NCBI GenBank assembly: GCA_021234155.1
Contig: JAJEKV010000066.1
Location: forward strand, 60,001 to 124,000
Length of the DNA: 64,000 bases
Origin: Isoetes taiwanensis
Taxonomy: Eukaryota > Streptophyta > Lycopodiopsida > Isoetales > Isoetaceae
Direction of reading: 5' to 3'
The position numbers were made by a program, and so were the translations under genes. Positions 12,438-21,653 of the stretch are shown here, in pieces. Within the stretch, counting starts at the first letter, position 1, and every line of letters starts with the position of its first letter. The notes beneath the pieces are model-generated. The model was not told the origin of the DNA. It did not search any database and saw only the letters and a program-made list of their open reading frames with translations.

Positions 12438-12860
12438 CGATCTCCACCATCTTGCACTTGGACATCTTTGAGCTTGAAGTCAGCCCATGGGTCTTTGCCG
12501 GATCCATTGTCATAGAGATAAAGGTATTCCTCATTTTTAGGTAAGATAGATATGCGGAATGCTCTTTTTGAAAGTATTCTTGAGAAGGCTAGTGAAGGAG
12601 AACATCTGGCAGCTCGTGGACATGTTAGGAAAAAGATCATCAAGATTATTAAACAAGTACCAGATAGCATGGTCGAACCAAGTCATGTTATCTCTGCATT
12701 GCAGCTTTTTGTCTTTGAAGTTTTTGCCACGGTTTTCACAACCGCATTTCAGGTATGGGCATAATGTCCTCCACATTTTTTTCACATAGAACTCATCTCT
12801 TGTTTCAGTGGGGTAAGCCTGATGTCCTTTCTGACTAACGTACATATAAAATACCTGCAA
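12434..12860 (-). pseudogene. Continuation of ORF1 in shifted frames
   Basis: Downstream of the 262-codon frame the coding signal moves to another frame (MYVSQKGHQAYPTETRDE..., CPYLKCGCENRGKNF, MTWFDHAIWYLFNNLDDLF). It then moves again to PKNEEYLYLYDNGSGKDP, ending at 12,434. The peptide has several Cys (CPYLKCGC and a later QCRDN), so a metal-binding role is possible but unproven. A frameshift near 12,850 lies next to an AGGTATTTTATATG sequence that could be a donor or simply an indel. No family is recognised. Confidence 0.4.
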
Positions 12861-13645
12861 TCAATGTTCAATTTGATTCTATCCTTTTTGACGAATTTGT
12901 CCATTTTTTCAGCAGCAACTTTGGTCGCCTCAATTTGGGCTGGTGTGATTCCTCCGAGAATAATCCAAGCTTCCCTACTGATAGGTGCAAGCGCCCCAAA
13001 ATTTTTTGATCTCCAGATGCCCTGGTTATATAATAGAGCTTGATGTTCCACCAATCTTTCTGGTATAATAGGAAACAGAAGACAATTTTCAAGGGTAAAG
13101 TTGAAATTGTCGTTGTTAAGGTCGGGACTAGTGTAATCCTTCTGCAGAACCTTTTTATCATTTTCAGAAAGCAGTGAGGCCCCGAAGGGATCATCCATAC
13201 CTTCTTCTTGTGTTAATAGAAGTGGGTCCACTTCTTCATCCTCCACCGGAATTTTATTGGCTGCCTTGAGTGCCATCATTCCTTTGGTGAACATTGTCTT
13301 GCAAGTGTCTTCCTCAGTGGTCCAGTTATAAATTTTGTTGGGCAGAGAGCTATAGACTTCATCAATGATGGCCAAATACTCCTCGTCCTTGGCCTTGTTT
13401 ATGACTGGAATTAAGTAAATCCATTCGCTGCAGCCAAGGTGTGTGACAGCTGAGAATTCACCCTCTTTTCTCAAGGCCTCTTTTTCATGTATGTATTCGT
13501 GCACCCGGTTGTCTTTGATACAGCATAGGAGCGTTTGTACAACGTTATTTGGGCATTCCATCTTGCTCATAGCATAACCCAGATCAGATAGCTCCTTGTT
13601 CCAAGTGGGAGGGATGATGATGAACTGTTCTTCATCAAAAACATC
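12782..13645 (-). CDS. ORF1 exon 2 of the 9-kb element, unknown protein
   Basis: The exon begins at 13,645 directly after an acceptor, ACATTTCAG|GATG. Its first 25 residues (DVFDEEQFIIIPPTWNKE...) run in frame into a 262-codon open frame starting at an ATG at 13,570. Taken with the 109-codon exon in the terminal repeat, the phases match (0/0). The protein is mixed acidic and hydrophobic, with SLPNKIYNWTTEEDTCK, PVEDEEVDPLLLTQEEG and PISREAWIILGGITPAQIE as recognisable stretches. I do not recognise it and see no GIY-YIG endonuclease, zinc knuckle or RRM. It precedes the RT on the same strand, the position of ORF1 in many retroelements, so a nucleic-acid-binding or packaging role is a guess. 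Confidence 0.5.
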   Translation of the reverse strand, partial: DVFDEEQFIIIPPTWNKELSDLGYAMSKMECPNNVVQTLLCCIKDNRVHEYIHEKEALRKEGEFSAVTHLGCSEWIYLIPVINKAKDEEYLAIIDEVYSSLPNKIYNWTTEEDTCKTMFTKGMMALKAANKIPVEDEEVDPLLLTQEEGMDDPFGASLLSENDKKVLQKDYTSPDLNNDNFNFTLENCLLFPIIPERLVEHQALLYNQGIWRSKNFGALAPISREAWIILGGITPAQIEATKVAAEKMDKFVKKDRIKLNIDCRYFICTLVRKDIRLTPLKQEMSSM

Positions 13646-13780
13646 CTGAAATGTTCAACAAACATAAGTATGTAGCAATGCGAGTGCATAAAATAGAGAG
13701 AAAAGAAGGATATAGACTAAAAAGACACTGGCAACTCTGGTTAAACCAGAGAATTGAAATGTCTAAAAAAAACCCGGCCT

Positions 13781-13798
13781 GGCCTAGCAAACTAGGCC
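13781..13798. other. Hairpin at the end of the upstream terminal repeat
   Basis: The same 7-bp stem with CAAA loop as at 7,156-7,173, unchanged although the adjacent bases differ (CCTGG here, CTGG there). It lies at the junction of the 5' repeat with the internal region. Confidence 0.5.
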
Positions 13799-15180
13799 AT
13801 GCATCAGTTTCGGTCAATCCCTCTACTGTCTTATCAATCCAATCATTTGAACATTCATTCAAATCTGGTGCCTGTAGTCCTTTAGTCTAATCATTCTTTT
13901 TCTTACAGTAAACACGAGAGCCATGTGATCAGGAAGATCTTGAGACCTTGCGGTCTGGTGATCCATCAAAACCAAAGAGCATTTATAAAGTCCAAGTGGA
14001 ACAAAGCAACTTATCAAAATTCATGTGTAATATTCACTAAAACATGCAATTGTTTTAATTATTGTCCATTAGACCTATGGAGCATTATGTTCAGAAGTGT
14101 AAATACTATGTCTGTTTCAGCAATGTTTTAGTCATTTACAATAGTCATTCAATCTAACAGTAAACACCTCTAGGAATGTCTTTATGAGTATTTAGACTCA
14201 TTATGTATTAAACCCTGCTCACTTCTTATTTCAGACCAGCTACATTTAACTGTAGTACATTTAGAGAAACCAAAATGAATTGTACATGTAATACGCCCAA
14301 GAGGGGAGACCATAGGTAAACATCTAAGACTAAATGCCCATTTATGCACGGATAACCTTTCTCATAATCTATCACCATTTACACTCTTTTAAACATTTAG
14401 AATTCCATGGCATATTTCTATTAAAGAAGAACAGAATACATTGTTTTTAAAGGATCCAGAAATCCATGTAGTATGGTAATGAAAAAAAGGAAAAACGACC
14501 GATTGTGCCATTTAAATTTTAATACTGACATATCCAAAGCAGCCTAGACAAAGTAAACATAATATCCTTTGTACTTTTCAAATGGTTCTACCAGCTGATA
14601 GCAGAAAATAGCATAGTTACCAGCTATGCATTTAGCAACCTATTCAGGAAAAAATACCATAACCTGAGAAACGGGAATTTAAAGATAGAAATACTATAGT
14701 AAACATTGTTGCCTCCATGGATTGTTCCATTATATTAGATATGCCGTCTAGTCCAGTTTCCAGAGACCCTCAATCTTCAAGCAAAAGCGAAGCAAAAAGC
14801 GACAAAGGTAGGAGGCTTCGGTACTGCGGCCAAACAACATGACATTAGCATGAAAATGGTAATGCATGAAGGGCCAAAAAGGTACAATGAGACTTCTCGG
14901 TTTATCACCGATTCAGCCTTTGTAACCTTTTGCCCCTGCAAGCATGAAAGCGGGGTAGAAAACAAGACCGGACATTTAAATTGTTATCATAGAAAGTTCT
15001 CGGTTAAATAACAAAGGAACATGATCGAAAGTTGATCAAAGCCAAATCTAACAAATGATAAGACACGTGTTATGGCGGATAAACTTCGGTGTATATTGGA
15101 TAACCTCGATAGGAGCTAACACGCCGGACAAATTCGATTGGCAAAAATCGGACTAAAGGTTAAAGCATCTCAAGAATACA

Positions 15181-15509
15181 CGAAGTTCTTCTTGATCGGA
15201 AGAATTATCTTCTTCTTGTTGTGTTTCGGGGAATGGATAGTTCAGCGGTAGATCCCTTTTCATGAATATTCTTGTGCATCTTCTTTGGAGCCACCACTAT
15301 GTTTCTTGTTGTCATTAGAGGCTTTAGCTCCAAACGAGCTTCTCTTTTGCCCTTTACTGCTCTTAAAATCAGCCATGGATTTGTTGTAGTCAGCAAACTC
15401 AGAATCGGACAAACGGGCTAGAAATTCGGCATGTAAAACTTCGTCTCTCAAAGTTTCTTAAATGCGAACTAGAAGTATATGGGTTTTAGTGCGAGTCTAA
15501 GTTCCCCAT
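15181..15509 (-). pseudogene. Acidic first exon in the upstream terminal repeat (damaged copy)
   Basis: Counterpart of 8,556-8,882. The ATG is at 15,509 and the same peptide can be followed (FLARLSDSEFADYNKSMADF) but with frame breaks near 15,270, 15,460 and 15,490. The donor reads TTCGTGTATT instead of TTCAGGTATT. Most differences are the CAG/CTG-to-CG kind seen throughout 14,786-15,720, so the damage may be a sequencing artefact. If real, this copy could no longer splice as proposed. The intron to exon 2 would run from 15,180 to 13,646, about 1.5 kb. Confidence 0.5.
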
Positions 15510-16282
15510 TTGACCAAATCCGGGGAACCCTAAATTATCAATCGAGAGCCGTATGTTTGGATAAGGAGGATCTTCTGGGATCAAAAAGAAAAGAGTAGAT
15601 TGCCATCTTCTAGCAAGCAATTGTATGTGGCGTGTCGCCCTCAAATGTCGGGGAATAAGAGCTGCCTTTGTCGATTCGGCTAACCAAGATAGACCCATTT
15701 GCCATGCTTGGGGCCTTGAGCATGTGTAAAAATATTTTCAAGGTTTAACAAATGGAAATAAAAATGTTTTTAGCACATATATCATTTAGAAACGTCTATT
15801 TTATGTTAGGTGAGAATAGTCAAGAGTCATTTATACAAAGCATATGGGTTCAGACTAGTAGCTAGTGGATAGGATTAGGATGTGAAGTGATCAATCATTT
15901 AAGTGTGGAAACGATTCCAGGGATTTATTATTTGCTTATAGACTAGACCATCTATGGTCATTTAGAATGGTCAGCAAAAAATACCAACAATTTATTGTAT
16001 GGTATATCTATTTAAAAGTTAATTTAAGTATCATAAGTGGAGTTGGGGGCTAGAAATATCATGTGGAATCTATGTCTTAAGCAAATGCAAAAATACATAG
16101 CAAGAAACCATGTGTATTATAATCTGAGAGTCCAATGTTACGGTGATACCCTAGTGTTGGAGAACAAAGTAGGAACGCTAGTGTATGTTCTGCATGGTCA
16201 TTTTGCCCATGATGTTAGTGTATAGACACCAAGTCCATGCCCAATCACAAGTTTTGAACTGGGACATGTAAGATTTACAATG

Positions 16283-16298
<16 letters not shown>

Positions 16299-16313
<15 letters not shown>

Positions 16314-17315
16314 AAAAAAAAACATAACTTCTGCAAAACGTCCGAAAAACTTCCATCTGCAACATACAAGGAAAACAAAATTCTTTTATGTGGAGAGATA
16401 TTCGATTTGCTTTTCTATTCATTTCAACCTGGGTCCTTCAACTTTAAGAAAAATACAGTTTCTGCAAAGATTTGAAAAACTCACATCTGTTGGAAAAGCT
16501 TCTATGTGTGCAAGTCGTAAGAAAATTAGATTCTTAAAACTAAACATGGTTTCACCCCTTCGGATGTATTTTGATTGCTTTAAATGCTCTTGTTTGGATG
16601 CCAAGAGTATTTGGGAATACTATATTTTTAAGCTTCTGGATTTCTCAAATTTTATGACCTGATAACAATCATCCCCCATTCATTACAAGGGTTTTGTACA
16701 ACCAACCTATTCTTGTAACCCTAAAGTACATGCATTTTGATTACAACAACATGATTTCCTCTCTTGAACAAAATTAATGGCGTAGCAAAAGTACACTCTC
16801 CCTTCTTTGTAGTTTGGTGGCTAGTCCTTTGGATTAGCAATTAGGAGGTCTTGTGTTTAAGTCTCTATTGGGATATCTAGGGGATCATCATATATCCCTT
16901 GATATACTACGATGTGGTATGACGTAGAAAACATTATAAAAAAACAATTCAAGAATACATAAGGTGTTTCTAAGTTATTATGCTAGATATTGTATAATAG
17001 ATGGCTTGAGTACACAACTTCATCATGTGTCATGTCATCTAGGTAGGTCGTACTCATGATATGGCCATGTATTATACGTAACTTGTACCTATACAAGCCA
17101 TATAATGGACAAAAACTTCACACTCAACTATTGTTGAATTAAGTTTTTCTAATTACATTAGTTCAAGCTCTCGAATTAGGTTGTCTACCCTTGTGTCATC
17201 TGTGAGAATGACTAAAACCGTCCATCCATAAGTATCTGCTTCTGTTTGAGATATTCCGTGTCAATGATTATGTCATACTTCCTCCAATGCAATATCTGTG
17301 CCGATATGTTTGTCT
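16299..17315. other. A-tract, then non-coding DNA with a SINE-like scrap
   Basis: An A-run ends at 16,322. Near 16,810-16,870 the text 'tggctagtcctttggattagcaattaggaggtcttgtgtttaagtctct' has the spacing and wording of degenerate tRNA-derived A and B boxes of plant SINEs (the last part resembles GGTTCRANNC). There is no clear tail or target duplication. Nothing else is recognised. Confidence 0.25.
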
Positions 17316-17498
17316 TTATATTTGAGAAACGTATTCAACTACATTACCTGTGGTCATGACCTCCTTCACTATTTTTGGTAGCAGCTTCAGCTTTTCTACT
17401 GCTTTTATTGACATGAAATTGTGAGAACTTGTGCTATCATAAGGACACTGACTTGTTGCTCTCATACCAACACCACAAATGGCTAAGCCACTCATCAA
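17316..17498 (-). pseudogene. Ty3/gypsy retropepsin fragment
   Basis: A 60-codon frame reading YDSTSSHNFMSIKAVEKLKL resembles the aspartic protease of plant gypsy elements (DSGASHNFIS...AEKLGL), with the catalytic DSG changed to DST. It is isolated: no gag or RT was found on either side. It would have processed the gag-pol polyprotein in its parent element. Confidence 0.5.
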
Positions 17499-18910
17499 GA
17501 ATAGTTGAGAAATGATTAGAAAAACCTACTATACATAGAGATGCATAAAGTTATAAAGAGAAATGTGATAGCATGAATTTTGCAGTTACAAAAGAATGAA
17601 TTGATTTTTAACATCCACGAAGACGATGGAGACCAAACCTTCGCCGGACCTAAAATAAAACAAAAATATAGATCTGAAAAAACTAATTATTTTTTTTTTA
17701 TTATTTTTGTTGATGGTGCCTAAAGTTTGTGGTATTTAAGCTCTTTTTCCACGATCACAATATCTTATTTTTTATTAGATTTGGTTGGTCCAACTCATCA
17801 CTTAGAACATGACAGATTTTCCACGACAATTTTTAGGATATGGCGTAAAGCTCTTCCATACAATCTTGGAGTCGCAAATAAGAAAGCATTCTTGCACCAA
17901 TCATAACTCAAATTCGCCGCAATCCAAGGATATCGCAAAAAGGGAACTGTAGAAGCATCATCAAAATCATCAAGAATTGCAATCCTCAAGAATTGCATCC
18001 AGCCGGCATCGAAAAGAATTGCAATCATCAAAATTTGGTAGAAATTTTACCTTCAAATATGAGAAGAATTTACGTTCAAAAAGGTCGGATTCAAGCTAGG
18101 ACCTTCAAGCAGGTCGAAATCCAGATTCTTCATAAGGATTTTTCGATCGAATTCTTCGAGCAGTAGGTTGTTTTTGAAGCAGGTTAGGTTCCTTCTTGAA
18201 GCTAGTCATTTTTGAAGCATGTCAAGTCGTTTTTTATGCAGGCCATTCTTGAAACCTATCCATCTCAAATTGGAGGCAGCCGAGTAGTAGCCCAGGTCAA
18301 GATTTGATCTGCTAATATACATGTTTCCTTCTATTTCGAGCAGTCAGGTTCCGTAAGATTTGAGCAGCCAAGTTCCCTTCAAGATTGGAGCATCCACTTC
18401 TATTACTATCTTTGAGTTTTTTCCTTTATGTGAATATCTTGCATCTCTATTCAAATTAGTGTGAATATTCTGTTCAAACTCCCGTATGCTTGTTATTTTC
18501 CTTTTGTGTTCTTTCAAATACAAGTTAATGTGAATGTCTTGCAATTTTGTTTTTGTGTTATTTCAAATACAAGTACAATAACTGCAGGAACAAAAACTAT
18601 TTATGCTTTTTAGGATTATTGTGTTCTTTACTATTCTCCTTGTAATTCCGTAAAGATTTAGGATTATTGTCATGATATAGGATTGTTAATGATTTAGGAT
18701 TATTGTTTATGATTTAGGATTATTGTCATGTAATCTCCTTGTAATTCCTTAAATTCATGTAAAATCCTTGTGCATATATCATGTAAAGTCGTTGTGCATA
18801 TTGTCAATTGTGCATTTTACATTACTTCCTTCTTTTTACTTTGGCACTTTCAATTTTACTCATGCTATTCTTCTTTTCTTTACTTGGCATTTTAGATTCT
18901 CTGACATTGC
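17499..18910. other. Non-coding; short repeats near 18.66-18.73 kb
   Basis: No recognisable gene. Between about 18,655 and 18,730 'gatttaggattattgt' or a close variant recurs about four times, a small degenerate tandem array. Confidence 0.4.
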
Positions 18911-19560
18911 ATGGCAGCTGTTGATGGTTATTCCTACATGCCTCAAGGATACTCGTCCTTTCCTTATACCCAGATCCTTAAGGACTCTGAATCTCAAGAA
19001 ATACCTTCCTCTCAATCTATTTCACCACTTCAAAGTTATCCAGTCCATTTTCATGCGTTTTCATGTGGTCTTGTTGCAAGACGATCATTCCTCAATTATA
19101 TTCCTATTCTAGTCCCTTCTCTTCTAACAGAGCCATGTCAAAACCCAGCTAAAATTGTTCCAGAGCCAAAACATAAAAGGAAACTTCATGGAAGAAAAGC
19201 AAAGGAGCATGCTAAAGCACCTGCTGGAGATGTGCAAAAAGAAAGAGGCATAAACTGGAAAGACAATTCTGTGGTTGCTTTAATCCACTTACATAGAGAA
19301 ATGCACGAAGAATTTATTACTAAAGCTGAAAAACAAGGTTTTGATATTTGGTAAAAATTGTACTTGCAGTTAGTCTCACCCAGACTTGGACAAGGAAACT
19401 GAAGCATATAGAAAGAAGTGGCAAGCACTTTATGGAGACTATAGATATGATAAGGTGCAAAATAATCTCTCTGGTGCAGAACGATCTAAGAAGTGTAGAT
19501 GATTTGATCTAATAGATCAATACATGAGTGAATGTGCTCACGTTGTTTGTTGAAGGGGAT
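18911..19560 (+). pseudogene. Trihelix (Myb/SANT-like) accessory protein of PIF/Harbinger
   Basis: The N-terminal 147 codons end in INWKDNSVVALIHLHREMHEEF. After a frame break, PDLDKETEAYRKKWQALYGDYRYDKV continues the same domain: the W...E...ALI...M and CxxKW...DYR pattern is typical of the DNA-binding trihelix. A further stop falls near 19,500. In active elements this protein binds the element ends and helps import the transposase. The upstream part (GYSYMPQGYSSFPYTQ) is low-complexity and unremarkable. Confidence 0.6.
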
Positions 19561-19933
19561 ATCTCAATGTCTTCTAGACCTTTTGGAGAAACTACATTAG
19601 TGGCCAATTTAAACTAGTCTTCCACTTGTCAAATCCAACTACTTGAATTAAGTTTTTCACTTGTTTTATTTTTAATGAAGTAATTGTTTTCCACAAGTTA
19701 AACTAGTATGCCACTTGTTCTATTTCCGATGACGTAATTTTTTAATTGGCAAAGTATTCTTCTACTTGTGAATTTTCTAAGGTTTTGTTTTAAATCCAAG
19801 CACTCACCATTCTCTATTATTTACTTCAATGCTTAGGTCATATCTATTGGCATGGATCCAACTATGTAGCATAGTCTTCTCCAAGTTTGTCAAGCACTTC
19901 ATGTTTTCATCATGCTTGAGTTGTTGAGGCCTA

Positions 19934-21653
19934 GTGATGCATGACCGTCAGCAAGGCATGAAAGCATATATGCAAGTGATTGAATTAGTGAGCTATATGC
20001 CCTTCATGAAGAGAGCAAAGCCTATTTGTTGGGTGCATAAGCAGGTGGAGAGCTTCTATGAGAACATACTATCAGTGAGCCACACAGATAGAATGTTTCG
20101 TCAAAGAATGAGGGTGAGACCAACCTTTGAATGGGTTTGTAATATTTTGCACCCACTCTTATTGAAAAGAGATACAAACATGCGAATGGCAATAGAAGTC
20201 CCAAAAAAGATTGCCATTGCACTAACATGTCTAGCGACTGGGTCAACACTAGACTATGCTGCAGAACTTTATGGAGTTCACACTACAACTGTTCATAGAT
20301 GTGTTGTGGAATTTAGTCGATCTATCAAGCTAAATATGAGAGATCCATTGTGGATTACATTGGCCAAGTGAAAATCAGTGCAAAGAATTTGCTATTGCAT
20401 ATGAGGCAACAAATGTAATTGGGGCGGTAAATGGTAGTCATATTCATGGTGCGGACTATTACACTTCTGCAAGCCATTGTGGATTCCAGATGTTTGATAT
20501 GGGACTATGGTACTGGGTGGGCGGGAAGCATGCATTAGGGCGGATTTGGGGTCTCATAATGGCCTCGAAAGAAAAATTCCATGTCATATTTTCTCTTGCT
20601 TATTAATTGTACTTTCCTTCTCTTTAATCGCAATAAATACTCAAAAAGTAACTTCATCAATTAGTTTTTGGGCCATAACTTTTGATTCATAGCTTCAAAT
20701 CGCAAGATTTTTGTTTCATTGGATGTGGAATCAAAAGATCTATCCAATAGTATATGGGTTGAATATATTTTAATCTAATTTAGATGACCAAAAGTTTAAA
20801 AAACGAGAAAAAACCTGGTTTTTTGCATTTTTTTTAGTCTTTCCTTTTATCAAAAGCATATCAGGGCTATACTCATTGGAAAGATCTCGCCATGGGCTAT
20901 CCAATACAACAAACGGCGTGCAATTTGGACATCACAATCACAAGTTATAGCCAAAAAACGATGCATTTGAGTTAAAAAGTGCAATTATTACAGTACTATT
21001 TATTGCAAAAGTGCCACGTAATACTGATTTTCCTTTCATTGGCTTGAAGGTACTATGACGTGGATATTAGAAATTAAAGTTAAAGGGCCATTTTGAGACC
21101 CCAAATCCGCCCTAATGCATGATTGAGCTCTAATGCAAAGAACGACGACTTATACCAAATTTGAGTTTGAATGAAGAATTATTGTTTGCTTAGTGATGCT
21201 GCATATACTCCAAGGCTTTGGTTGTTGACCCCATTTATTAACAAAATTACTGAATTTAAGGATCATGAAAAACATTGGAATTTGTGGAGTGGGTCTTTGG
21301 CATATTAAAAGCACCATTCCATATATTATTGAAGAAGACAGAGACACATCTAAAGCATGTGCCACTGGTTGTAGTTGCTTGTTTGATGATACATAATGAA
21401 GGTTTTGATGAGAATTGGGTCAAAGAAGCAACTACAGAGTTAGAAGGGAATGAGGCAAGTGCAAGTGAGGCATTACGTGTGCAGTAAGTGCACACCAAAA
21501 TGAGAATGCTGAGGAGGTTGATGATAATGGAGAGGAAAATAGAAATAAGGAAAATGTTGAAGAAGAACTAATTCTAGAAGCCACTGCAAGAACGGATGCA
21601 TTGGCAAGGGCTCTATATATTGCTCGTTGTTCTATAGACATAGATGACATTTA
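19934..21653 (+). pseudogene. PIF/Harbinger DDE transposase, interrupted
   Basis: The N-terminal region (FRQRMRVRPTFEWVCNIL, MAIEVPKKIAIALTCLATG, VHTTTVHRCVVEF) is the helix-turn-helix part of plant Harbinger transposases. The first catalytic Asp should lie in GAVDGTHI, but here the text is GAVNGSHI (near 20,430), a D-to-N loss. The gene is then split by the 585-bp insertion. After it come LLSDAAYTPRLWLLTP (second Asp, near 21,195) and VEWVFGILKAPFHILL (Glu, near 21,285), then an acidic tail ending SIDIDDI at 21,653. Several frameshifts are present. The protein cut and pasted the element. Confidence 0.8.
20533..21117. mobile_element. 585-bp inverted-repeat element (MITE), copy 1
   Basis: Terminal inverted repeats of 32 bp, 31 of 32 identical, start CATTAGGGCGGATTTGGGG. 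They occupy 20,533-20,564 and, inverted, 21,086-21,117. The interior is AT-rich and non-coding. CATG flanks both sides (ATGCAT also straddles each boundary), so a 4-bp target duplication is possible but not certain because it is palindromic. It splits a Harbinger transposase gene, which proves insertion. A related copy lies at 61,537-62,082. The superfamily is not determined. Confidence 0.85.

Larger units (their letters stand above)
7149..16298 (-). mobile_element. 9.15-kb Penelope-like retroelement with 2.5-kb direct terminal repeats
   Basis: Two ~2.52-kb direct repeats (7,149-9,668 and 13,771-16,298) flank a ~4.1-kb internal region coding on the minus strand. The internal region holds an RT whose motifs (DITKCYENIPL, GIPMGFSCSPCWCNLYL, FRYMDDLLAVN) fit Penelope-related RTs of the 'GIPMGxxxxPxxxxLFL' type. 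There is no gag, protease, RNase H or integrase, and the repeats lack TG...CA ends, so this is not an ordinary LTR element. Long direct terminal repeats (pLTRs) and retained introns are known features of Penelope-like elements. No GIY-YIG endonuclease motif is visible. Outer target duplications are unclear because both edges run into A-rich tracts. Placement as Penelope-like is from motifs only. Confidence 0.7.
13771..16298 (-). repeat. Terminal direct repeat, upstream copy
   Basis: Partner of 7,149-9,668, on the 5' side of the coding strand. It should carry the promoter and first exon. Identity is very high in 13,950-14,780. From about 14,786 to 15,720 it differs from the other copy at more than 20 places, mostly where the other copy has CAG or CTG and this one has CGG, CGA, GCG or ACG, plus homopolymer length changes. 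It ends in (TA)n and a 25-nt A-run at 16,298-16,322. Confidence 0.9.
18911..21653 (+). mobile_element. PIF/Harbinger DNA transposon, decayed
   Basis: A trihelix (Myb/SANT-like) ORF and a Harbinger transposase lie in the same orientation 0.4 kb apart, the usual two-gene layout of plant PIF/Harbinger elements. Terminal inverted repeats and the 3-bp TWA target duplication were not located, so the limits given are those of the coding parts. Both genes are broken, and the transposase is further split by an inserted inverted-repeat element at 20,533-21,117. Confidence 0.75.

Noticed and set aside
9825-13645. GIY-YIG endonuclease domain for the Penelope-like element
   Set aside because: I looked in all minus-strand frames between the repeats and saw no GIY...YIG pair. 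Absence by eye is not proof.
7149-16298. Reading the 9-kb element as a classical LTR retrotransposon
   Set aside because: The direct repeats lack TG...CA ends, no primer-binding site or polypurine tract was seen, and there is no gag, protease, RNase H or integrase.
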